Shown here: positions 6,478 to 12,923 of the stretch, piece by piece | Layout of the letters: each line of letters starts with the position of its first letter | How positions within the stretch are numbered: position 1 is the stretch's first letter | From: Calditrichaceae bacterium | Lineage (GTDB): Bacteria > Calditrichota > Calditrichia > Calditrichales > Calditrichaceae | Length of the DNA: 15,162 nucleotides | Assembly (NCBI GenBank): GCA_024763405.1 | Contig: JANTFQ010000021.1 | Coordinates: forward strand, 1-15,162 | Direction: 5' to 3' | The notes under the pieces: generated by a model | What the model saw: the letters and a program-made list of their open reading frames with translations, nothing else | Database searches by the model: none | Told to the model about the DNA's origin: nothing | Made by a program: the position numbers and the translations under genes

Positions 6478-6492
6478 AAAGTAAAGAATAAT

Positions 6493-7317
6493 ATGAGCGT
6501 TAAAGAGACCATAAAAGAGGCTTCTGCTTCCCCCTGCGAAAGTTGCGGATTCAATCTGCAGCGTTTGGGAATAGAAGTGGACAAATGGGATTATGTGATT
6601 GCCCTGGCCGGCAATCCTAATACCGGTAAAAGTACTGTATTCAACCATTTAACCGGTTTAAAGCAGCATACAGGTAATTGGCCGGGGAAAACCGTTACCC
6701 GTGCCGAGGGTGGATTTACCTGGCAAAATAAAACCTTTAAACTGGTGGATTTGCCGGGGACGTATTCACTGCTTTCCGCTTCTGTGGACGAAGAAGTAGC
6801 ACGGGATTTCCTTTTGTTTGGCCAGCCTGACGCCACGATTGTGGTAATGGATGCCACTATCCTGGAACGGAATTTAAATCTGGTTTTGCAAATACTGGAA
6901 ATTACCGATAATGTCGTTATTGCCCTGAATTTGATGGATGAAGCGCGGCGCAAAGGAATGGATGTGGACCACCGCATCCTGGCCAAACAGCTTGGTGTGC
7001 CGGTTATTCCCACAGTCGCCCGGCAGGGTACGGGGCTGAATCTGTTGGTCGAAAGCGTACAGGGTGTAATTGAAGGTGCCATTCCCACCAAACCGCACCG
7101 TATTCAGGTAAGTCCGGTAATACAGAAGGCGCTGGATCAGCTGGTGCCGGAAATAGAGCGCGTTTTCCCGGAACTGCCCAATGCCCGCTGGATTGCCATG
7201 CGTTTGTTGGACGGCGATATTAAAGTACAAAAAGCGCTGGAAAAAGGGGAGTGGGATGTTTTCCTTGGCGAATCTGTGTTTGACCAGGCACATACTGCGG
7301 AAACGGAGGCGCTCTGA
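6493..7317 (+). CDS. feoB: FeoB cytosolic G-protein domain encoded as a separate gene
   Basis: This 274-residue soluble protein is the N-terminal GTPase part of the ferrous iron transporter FeoB. The G motifs are complete: G1 GNPNTGKS (40-47), switch I with T67 in WPGKTVT, G3 DLPG (86-89), G4 NLMD (146-149) and a G5-like TVARQGTG. The helical GDI-like region follows but appears to be cut before its last helices. There is no membrane segment. The N terminus carries a C15-E-S-C18 pair in about 35 extra residues before the first strand, a possible metal or redox site. It starts 15 bases after the regulator gene with little ribosome binding site, so it may rely on coupling. The next gene begins on the last base of its stop codon and holds the permease part. 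Together the two make 734 residues, the normal size of FeoB. Confidence 0.93.
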   Translation: MSVKETIKEASASPCESCGFNLQRLGIEVDKWDYVIALAGNPNTGKSTVFNHLTGLKQHTGNWPGKTVTRAEGGFTWQNKTFKLVDLPGTYSLLSASVDEEVARDFLLFGQPDATIVVMDATILERNLNLVLQILEITDNVVIALNLMDEARRKGMDVDHRILAKQLGVPVIPTVARQGTGLNLLVESVQGVIEGAIPTKPHRIQVSPVIQKALDQLVPEIERVFPELPNARWIAMRLLDGDIKVQKALEKGEWDVFLGESVFDQAHTAETEAL

Positions 7318-8699
7318 TGGAAGCCGTTAACCGGGAAATAGTCAAAAAGACTGCGGAAATCCGTAAAGAACTGGGTCAGGATTTCCGTGATACCATGGTG
7401 GAAGATATTTATAAAGACGCGGAACAGATTGCACAAAAAGTAGTGGCTATTAAATCGGCCCGCCAATATGACTTTGATCAAAAATTAGATAAAATTTTAA
7501 CCTCGCCTGTTTTTGGGATTCCGATCATGGGCGCTTTACTGGCACTTGTATTCTGGCTGACCATTGTAGGCGCTAATGTCCCTTCAGCTCTGTTGGCCGA
7601 TGGCTTGTTCTGGCTCGAAGATCAGATGGCCCAGGGCATGCAGCTTTTGGGAGCGCCCTGGTGGCTGACCGGTTTTTTGATTCATGGCGTGTACAAAGGT
7701 CTGGCCTGGGTCGTTTCGGTGATGCTGCCGCCCATGGCCATCTTCTTTCCCGTATTTACCATTCTGGAAGATTTCGGTTATCTGCCGCGTGTGGCTTTTA
7801 ATATGGACTGGCTCTTTCGTAAAGCCGGAGCCCACGGTAAGCAATCGCTGACCATGGCCATGGGGTTTGGCTGTAACGCCGCAGGCATTATCGCCACCCG
7901 GGTGATTGAATCACCGCGTGAGCGTATTATTGCCATTCTGACCAATAATTTTGTGCCCTGTAACGGCCGTTTTCCCACTTTAATTATGCTTTCTATTGTC
8001 TTTGTGGCAGCCGCTTTTCCACCGGCCATGGCCTCGGTAGTGGCTGCGGGAACCGTGGTGGCGGTGGTGCTGATCGGAGTGCTCATTACATTAATAGTTT
8101 CCTCCGTATTGTCCCGTACCGTGCTTAAGGGGGAAGCAAGCAGCTTTACACTGGAATTGCCGCCTTACCGTAAACCGGCTATTGGACGCATCTTGTACAC
8201 GTCATTGATCGACCGTACGCTCTTTGTGCTGTGGCGGGCTATCATCATGGCGGCTCCGGCCGGAGGACTGATTTGGCTGTTGGCAAATATTTCCATTCAG
8301 GATCAGTCGCTGGCTATGTGGATTGCGGGTTGGCTGAATCCGGCGGGCCATTTAATGGGATTGGACGGCGCCATTCTGCTGGCTTATCTGGTGGCAATTC
8401 CGGCCAATGAAATTGTGGTGCCTACCATTATCATGATTTATTCCCATGCCGGCACCATGCTCGATATAACCCAATTGGATCAGTTACGTGCCTTGCTGGT
8501 GGATCAGGCGGGCTGGACCATGTTAACGGCCATTAACCTGATGTTATTTGCCTTGCTGCATAATCCCTGCTCTACCGCGATTCTTACCATCTGGAAAGAA
8601 ACCAAAAGCCTACGCTGGACCGTAATCGGGGCGCTCATGCCTCTGGGAATTGGCATTGTGGTTACCTTTTTGGTTGCGCAAATCTGGCGTTTGTTTTAA
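7317..8699 (+). CDS. feoB: FeoB membrane permease domain encoded as a separate gene
   Basis: This 460-residue protein is the transmembrane half of FeoB. It starts with about 60 residues of soluble helix that look like the end of the GDI region (SARQYDFDQKLDKILTSPVFGIPI, 47-70), then multiple membrane segments. The first gate repeat is clear: FTILEDFGYLPRVAFNMD (147-164), MGFGCNAAGIIATRVIESPRER (182-203) and NNFVPCNGRFP (210-220); IPANEIVVPTI (361-371) and HNPCSTAILTIWKE (415-428) mark the later part. C186, C215 and C418 are at positions where FeoB proteins often have conserved cysteines. Its role is Fe(II) import across the inner membrane, with the G protein from the preceding gene acting in trans. 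ATG overlaps the upstream TGA by one base (TGATG), implying translational coupling. No clear terminator follows the stop codon. Confidence 0.94.
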   Translation: MEAVNREIVKKTAEIRKELGQDFRDTMVEDIYKDAEQIAQKVVAIKSARQYDFDQKLDKILTSPVFGIPIMGALLALVFWLTIVGANVPSALLADGLFWLEDQMAQGMQLLGAPWWLTGFLIHGVYKGLAWVVSVMLPPMAIFFPVFTILEDFGYLPRVAFNMDWLFRKAGAHGKQSLTMAMGFGCNAAGIIATRVIESPRERIIAILTNNFVPCNGRFPTLIMLSIVFVAAAFPPAMASVVAAGTVVAVVLIGVLITLIVSSVLSRTVLKGEASSFTLELPPYRKPAIGRILYTSLIDRTLFVLWRAIIMAAPAGGLIWLLANISIQDQSLAMWIAGWLNPAGHLMGLDGAILLAYLVAIPANEIVVPTIIMIYSHAGTMLDITQLDQLRALLVDQAGWTMLTAINLMLFALLHNPCSTAILTIWKETKSLRWTVIGALMPLGIGIVVTFLVAQIWRLF

Positions 8700-8712
8700 G
8701 TTGAAGGCTTGG

Positions 8713-8744
8713 TTATTAAGTTATTAAGTTATTGGGTTATTGGG
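8713..8744 (-). repeat. Octamer repeats (TTATTAAG/TTATTGGG), reverse complement of the 5306-5369 array
   Basis: TTATTAAG occurs at 8713-8720 and 8721-8728, followed by TTATTGGG at 8729-8736 and 8737-8744. TTATTGGG is the exact reverse complement of CCCAATAA, the register-shifted unit of the array at 5306-5369. The two arrays therefore flank the feo operon in opposite orientations. Confidence 0.8.
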
Positions 8745-8758
8745 TAATGGGTATTCGG

Positions 8759-8814
8759 AACTGAGAACTGAGAACTGAGAACTTGGAACTCGGAATTGGG
8801 AATTAGGAATTGGG
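8759..8814 (+). repeat. Heptamer tandem repeat array (AACTGAG and variants)
   Basis: Eight consecutive 7-base units: AACTGAG three times (8759-8779), AACTTGG, AACTCGG, AATTGGG, AATTAGG and AATTGGG (8780-8814). The gradual drift along the array is typical of old tandem repeats. The AACTGA core also appears near 299-311 before the NuoC-like gene. Confidence 0.82.
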
Positions 8815-8964
8815 AGCCCAGGTCTTCTGGCAGGTAGGAAATCGGGTATTCATTATTGAGTATTTGATTTTGAGAGCCACGCGTTCCCAGCAAAACGGGG
8901 AAGTATAAATCATAAATAAAAAATAAGCTCTTTTGTTTGAGTTTTTAGATAGTACATCGTTACG
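8815..8964. other. Non-coding stretch after the heptamer array
   Basis: The gap between the feo operon and the peptidase gene spans 8700-9158. This part, between the heptamer array and the REP-like unit, has no open frame of useful length, no tRNA-like fold that I can see and no convincing promoter. Only faint degenerate echoes of the repeats remain. Confidence 0.5.
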
Positions 8965-8998
8965 ATTCCCCCTTAGCAAAGGGGGCTAGGGGGTTGTC
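8965..8998 (+). repeat. REP-like palindromic unit, copy C (single)
   Basis: CCCCCTT (8968-8974) pairs with AAGGGGG (8979-8985) and is followed by CTAGGGGGTTGTC, the cleanest copy of the unit also seen near 914-1026 and 2287-2368. Here it is alone, without a facing partner. Confidence 0.65.
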
Positions 8999-9061
8999 AA
9001 AGCAGTCGGCAATTGATATATCCCACAGGTCTGAACCCTCAATCTAAGCGTTCTCATACTC

Positions 9062-9087
9062 ATGGGTTCGTAAGGCGACCAACCCAT
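9062..9087. promoter_or_regulatory. Inverted repeat upstream of the M3 peptidase gene
   Basis: ATGGGTT (9062-9068) pairs perfectly with AACCCAT (9081-9087) over a 12-base loop (9069-9080). It lies about 70 bases before the start codon. It could be an operator, a leader hairpin or another dispersed repeat; I recognise no riboswitch in it. A ribosome binding site, AAAGGA (9145-9150), follows eight bases before the ATG at 9159. Confidence 0.4.
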
Positions 9088-9158
9088 TTATCCGGGGAAA
9101 GAATGAGTCCTATCCACATACATAAACAAAGTACAGTAATTTATAAAGGAAATTTAAA

Positions 9159-11255
9159 ATGAAACAATGGATCGTAATAGCGCTATTTGGAGGAATCCTG
9201 TTTATGTCTTGTAGTAAAAGCGGACAAAATCCGTTCTTCTCCGATTACAACACCCCTTTTGAAACACCGGCTTTCGATAAAATTAAAAGCTCTGATTTTA
9301 TGCCTGCCTTTAAAGAGGGCATCAAACAGAATCAGGATGAAATTAAGGCCATCGTAAATAATCCGGCTCCTGCTGATTTTGAAAATACGATTGTTGCTAT
9401 GGAGCGAAGCGGAAAACTGCTGACCAAAGTTAGTAATGTGTTTTTTGCTTTGAATGGCGCTGATACCAACGAAGAACTACAGGCTATCGCCAAAGAAGTG
9501 ACGCCGCTGCTTTCTAAAAATAACGATGATATCAAACTTAATGAAGGTTTGTTTAAACGCATTAAAACCGTTTATGATAAGATGGCGGCATCCGGGTTAA
9601 CTGCCGAGCAGCAACGACTGGTCAATAAATACTATCAGCGCTTTGTACGCGGCGGGGCGAATTTAAGCGGGAAAGACAAAGAAACCTTTAGAGCCATTAA
9701 TCAACAGCTATCGATGCTTAGTTTGCAGTTTGGAGAAAATGTCCTCAATGAAAATAACCGATTTGAAATGCTGCTGGATCAAAAAGAAGACCTGGACGGA
9801 TTACCCGCAAGTGTCATCGCTGGTGCGGCGGATGCAGCCAAAGCACACGGCTACGATGGGAAATGGTTGTTTACGCTGCACAAACCCAGTTTGATTCCGT
9901 TTTTACAATATTCCACAAAACGCGCTCTGCGTGAGAAAATGTTTACCGGCTACATTACCCGCGGCGATCATAATGATGATCTGGATAATAAAGATATCCT
10001 GACTAAAATGGTTTCGCTTCGTGTTCAGCGTGCCCACCTGCTGGGCTATCAAACCCATGCGGATTTTGTGCTGGAAAATATCATGGCAAAAAATCCGGCC
10101 AATGTCTATAAATTACTGGATCAGGTCTGGACACCCGCCCTGCATAAAGCTAAACAGGAAGCGAAGGATTTGCAGAAGATGATCAGCGCTTCGGGTGAAA
10201 AATTTAAGCTAAAACCCTGGGATTGGTGGTTCTATGCCGAGAAGTTAAAAAAACAAAAATACGCTTTGGATGAAGAAATGCTGCGTCCCTATTTTAAACT
10301 GGAAAATGTACGCGCCGGAGCCTTTGAAGTAGCGCATCGTTTATATGGAATCACTTTTACGGAACGGCTTGATATTCCCGTGTATGAAAAAGACGTAAAA
10401 ACTTTTGAAGTGAAAAATGCAGACGGCTCGCATGTGGGTATTTTGTATGTGGATTATTTTCCCCGTGCCGGCAAACAGGGCGGTGCCTGGATGGAGGCCC
10501 TGCGTAAGCAATCGCGTCTGGACGGGAAAAATGTAACGCCGATTATTTATAATGTGGGTAATTTTTCAAAACCGACGGCCGACAAACCCTCCCTGCTCAG
10601 CTTAGATGAAGTGTTGACGCTGTTTCATGAATTTGGTCACGGCCTGCACGGGCTGTTGTCCAACGGAACCTATCCTTCGCTAACGGGAACATCCGTCGCA
10701 AGGGATTTTGTGGAACTGCCTTCACAGTTTATGGAAAATTTTGCCACAGCGCCGCAGGTGCTAAAAATGTATGCCCGGCATTATAAAACCGATACGCCCA
10801 TGCCCGATGAACTGATCCAAAAAATTCAGCGCAGCGGACATTTTAATCAGGGGTTTGCCACAACCGAATTTATGGCGGCGGCCTATCTTGATATGGACTG
10901 GCATACCATCGCCAATACGGTTCGACGGGATGCGCATAAATTTGAAAATGCTTCCATGAAAAAGATTGGCCTTATTCCTGAAATCGTCGTGCGCTACCGC
11001 AGCCCCTATTACAGCCATATTTTTTCCGGGGATTATTCCGCCGGTTACTACAGCTATTTATGGGCCGAAGTGCTGGACGCGGATGCTTTTGAAGATTTTA
11101 AGGAACACGGTTTATTTAATCACGAAACGGCAAAAGCCTTTCGGGACAATGTGCTGGCAAAAGGGGACAGCGAAGACCCCATGGTGTTGTACAAACGTTT
11201 CCGCGGACAGGAGCCGAGCATCGAACCACTGCTGAAACGGCGGGGCTTAAAATAG
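9159..11255 (+). CDS. dcp: M3 family zinc metallopeptidase, Dcp-like peptidyl-dipeptidase, predicted lipoprotein
   Basis: The 698-residue protein belongs to the M3A peptidases (Dcp, oligopeptidase A, thimet oligopeptidase). The zinc motif is H490-E491-F492-G493-H494, and GTSVARDFVELPSQFMENF holds the likely third ligand E519, 25 residues after the second histidine. YRSPYYSHIFSGDYSAGYYSYLWAEVLDADAFEDF near the C terminus is the conserved substrate-binding region. The N terminus is a signal peptide with a lipobox, MKQWIVIALFGGILFMSC, so C18 should be lipidated and the enzyme should face the periplasm or outer surface. E. coli Dcp has no such lipobox; extracytoplasmic lipoprotein forms are, as I recall, common in Bacteroidetes-like groups. 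The enzyme would release dipeptides from the C termini of short peptides, a scavenging role. The gene stands alone, with a good AAAGGA ribosome binding site and a strong terminator downstream. Dcp rather than oligopeptidase A is my preferred subtype. Confidence 0.93.
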   Translation: MKQWIVIALFGGILFMSCSKSGQNPFFSDYNTPFETPAFDKIKSSDFMPAFKEGIKQNQDEIKAIVNNPAPADFENTIVAMERSGKLLTKVSNVFFALNGADTNEELQAIAKEVTPLLSKNNDDIKLNEGLFKRIKTVYDKMAASGLTAEQQRLVNKYYQRFVRGGANLSGKDKETFRAINQQLSMLSLQFGENVLNENNRFEMLLDQKEDLDGLPASVIAGAADAAKAHGYDGKWLFTLHKPSLIPFLQYSTKRALREKMFTGYITRGDHNDDLDNKDILTKMVSLRVQRAHLLGYQTHADFVLENIMAKNPANVYKLLDQVWTPALHKAKQEAKDLQKMISASGEKFKLKPWDWWFYAEKLKKQKYALDEEMLRPYFKLENVRAGAFEVAHRLYGITFTERLDIPVYEKDVKTFEVKNADGSHVGILYVDYFPRAGKQGGAWMEALRKQSRLDGKNVTPIIYNVGNFSKPTADKPSLLSLDEVLTLFHEFGHGLHGLLSNGTYPSLTGTSVARDFVELPSQFMENFATAPQVLKMYARHYKTDTPMPDELIQKIQRSGHFNQGFATTEFMAAAYLDMDWHTIANTVRRDAHKFENASMKKIGLIPEIVVRYRSPYYSHIFSGDYSAGYYSYLWAEVLDADAFEDFKEHGLFNHETAKAFRDNVLAKGDSEDPMVLYKRFRGQEPSIEPLLKRRGLK

Positions 11256-11273
11256 TTAGTTTGTGTTAAAATT

Positions 11274-11305
11274 AAAAAGGCCGTCCCTCCGGGAACGGCC
11301 TTTTT
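11274..11305. terminator. Bidirectional rho-independent terminator between convergent genes
   Basis: AAAAAGGCCGT-CCC (11274-11287) pairs with GGG-AACGGCCTTTTT (11291-11305) over a 3-base TCC loop with one bulged base. The stem is flanked by A and T runs on both sides, so it works for the peptidase transcript on the plus strand and the aminotransferase transcript on the minus strand. Confidence 0.95.
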
Positions 11306-11310
11306 GGTTT

Positions 11311-12798
11311 TCAGACTTTCAGGCTTTGCAGCGCTTTTTCTAACTGCTTCAGAAAAAAACGGGTTTCTCCATCTGTAATTATGGTGAGTGGTAAAAACCG
11401 AATCATACTATCAGAGGAAAGGCTGACTTTTACGCCGTTTTCCCGCAATCCGTCCTGAACCTTTCGAACATTATCTGCACTGCCTAAATCAAATCCAAAC
11501 ATCAGGCCGCGTCCGCTGTAGGCGCCGATAACCGGGTATTTTTGTTTAAGCGTCGCAATTCCTTCCTTTATCTGCGCTGCACGCGCAACTACATTTCCGG
11601 TTACATCTTTTTCGCGCATCTGGCGGGTGGCGATAAGTGCCGCGGTCATCGCCATTGGGTTGCCTCCGAAGGTGGAACCATCGTAACCATATTTCATTTT
11701 ACTACCCACTTCCTTTTTGGTTACCACGGCCGTTACCGGATAGCCGCCGCCAAAGGATTTTCCAATAACCATCAGATCGGGAACCACATCATAACTCATG
11801 CAGGCAAACCAGTCACCCTGCTTTACAGCTGTTCTGCCGAAACCCGCTTGCACTTCATCATCAATAATGACAGCGTCGTATTGTTTGGCCAGGGCCCACA
11901 GTCCGTTAACAAATTCCGCTGTGGCCGGACGGTTGCCCGCTTCTTCACCCTGTACCATTTCAAGCAGGATAATTTTTGCTCCCGTTTCTTTTAGAAGCGC
12001 TTCAACACTTTTTAAATCATTGAATTCCGCGAAATGTACCCATCCGGTTTCATCGAGTCCAAAGGGCTTGCGGTAATTTACATTCCAGGTTACAGCAACG
12101 GCGCCATGCGTGCGGCCATGAAAGCCGCCTTTAAAAGCGATTACCTGTGTGCTTTCGGTAGCTGCTTTGGCGATCTTCAGTGCTTTGTCCACTGCCTCGC
12201 CGCCGGAATTTTGCCAGTAAAACTGATCAAGCCCCTGCGGCATCATCTGGTGAATCTCCTTTAAAAAACGGCTGCGGGCAATTTGAATCCGGTCTTCCTT
12301 CATAGAAATAAGTGTGTTGGCCTGATTAAAAAGACCCAGGGCGATTTCCGGGTTGGACATTCCCAGGTTGGTTGCACTGTAATTGCTGTCCATATCAAGG
12401 TACCATTTCCCTTTGGTATCCCGAATCCAGCAGCCCTTTCCTTCCACCGGAATGATATCCACTTCGGGATGGGAAACAGGGATTTTAAATTGCTTATGGA
12501 TATCGATGGCCTCGCTGGTCGAAATTTCCGAAAGCTGTAATTGCCGGCCAATATCTTGTATTTGCGGACGGGATAAAACCGCTTTATCCAGATAATCAGT
12601 AATTTTATGGGCCTGTTCAGAATTTAATTGATTTCTGGGATTCGGCTGACCCAGTATATCAAGAAGGTTGCTGATATGGGTGGCGCTTTGTTCTCCAATT
12701 ACATTTTCGAGGACTTCGGCAACACGTTCGAAAGTGGCGTTGGTGCGCTCGGGGTGAACGCTGCGGTCGTAGATGAGAGCTTGTTTAATGGTTTCCAA
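11311..12798 (-). CDS. Class III pyridoxal-phosphate aminotransferase with a ~110-residue N-terminal extension
   Basis: The 495-residue protein is a class III (ornithine/acetylornithine-type) aminotransferase. From about residue 115 the fold is standard: NSGGEAVDKALKIAKA (197-212), GGFHGRTHGAVAVT (224-237), IIDDEVQAGFGRT (311-323) with D314 for the cofactor nitrogen, the PLP lysine K347 in VIGKSFGGGYP, and GSTFGGNP (374-381). The first ~110 residues are extra compared with ArgD-size proteins (about 400) and contain no domain I recognise; they are mostly helical and polar. The start is TTG at 12796-12798, supported by AAGGAG (12805-12810) six bases upstream; no ATG is placed as well. The substrate cannot be fixed: acetylornithine, ornithine, lysine or another omega-amino acid are all possible. 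The nearby carB would suit arginine metabolism, but a 125-base gap with its own regulatory-looking palindromes separates them. Confidence 0.86.
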   Translation of the reverse strand: METIKQALIYDRSVHPERTNATFERVAEVLENVIGEQSATHISNLLDILGQPNPRNQLNSEQAHKITDYLDKAVLSRPQIQDIGRQLQLSEISTSEAIDIHKQFKIPVSHPEVDIIPVEGKGCWIRDTKGKWYLDMDSNYSATNLGMSNPEIALGLFNQANTLISMKEDRIQIARSRFLKEIHQMMPQGLDQFYWQNSGGEAVDKALKIAKAATESTQVIAFKGGFHGRTHGAVAVTWNVNYRKPFGLDETGWVHFAEFNDLKSVEALLKETGAKIILLEMVQGEEAGNRPATAEFVNGLWALAKQYDAVIIDDEVQAGFGRTAVKQGDWFACMSYDVVPDLMVIGKSFGGGYPVTAVVTKKEVGSKMKYGYDGSTFGGNPMAMTAALIATRQMREKDVTGNVVARAAQIKEGIATLKQKYPVIGAYSGRGLMFGFDLGSADNVRKVQDGLRENGVKVSLSSDSMIRFLPLTIITDGETRFFLKQLEKALQSLKV

Positions 12799-12804
12799 AA
12801 AAAA

Positions 12805-12810
12805 CTCCTT
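12805..12810 (-). promoter_or_regulatory. Ribosome binding site that decides a TTG start for the aminotransferase
   Basis: Read on the minus strand, AAGGAG is followed by six bases and then TTG GAA ACC. This near-perfect spacing is the main reason to accept the TTG codon as the true start. Confidence 0.75.
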
Positions 12811-12841
12811 TTTTTATGAATAAATATTCCAGTAGTGTTTT

Positions 12842-12876
12842 TATTAATGCAAATTTATTGCATTAATACGCAATAA
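12842..12876. promoter_or_regulatory. Overlapping perfect palindromes upstream of the aminotransferase gene (probable operator)
   Basis: TATTAATGCAA (12842-12852) pairs perfectly with TTGCATTAATA (12858-12868), 11-base arms over a 5-base centre. A second palindrome shares part of it: TTATTGC (12855-12861) with GCAATAA (12870-12876). A related half-site, TATGCACTAA, lies just beyond (about 12887-12896). The region is A/T rich and lacks the GC stem and T-run of a terminator, so I read it as tandem binding sites for a dimeric regulator in the promoter of the minus-strand aminotransferase. The regulator is unknown; the sequence does not match the ArgR box well. Confidence 0.55.
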
Positions 12877-12923
12877 AATGTGATATTATGCACTAAATAA
12901 AAGAGAAAAGAAATAAAAAAAGT

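Noticed and set aside
6591..7091. Open frame of 166 codons on the minus strand over the FeoB G-protein gene
   Set aside because: The plus-strand frame has all GTPase motifs; the opposite frame is rich in Ser, Arg and Thr with no domain, as expected for antisense of a real gene.
9001..9158. Riboswitch upstream of the M3 peptidase
   Set aside because: Only one simple hairpin is visible; no conserved core of a known class could be recognised, and a peptidase is not a typical target.
12842..12868. Eleven-base inverted repeat as a terminator for carB
   Set aside because: The stem is almost all A/T, is over 50 bases after the stop codon on the minus strand and has no proper T-run after it; an operator fits better.
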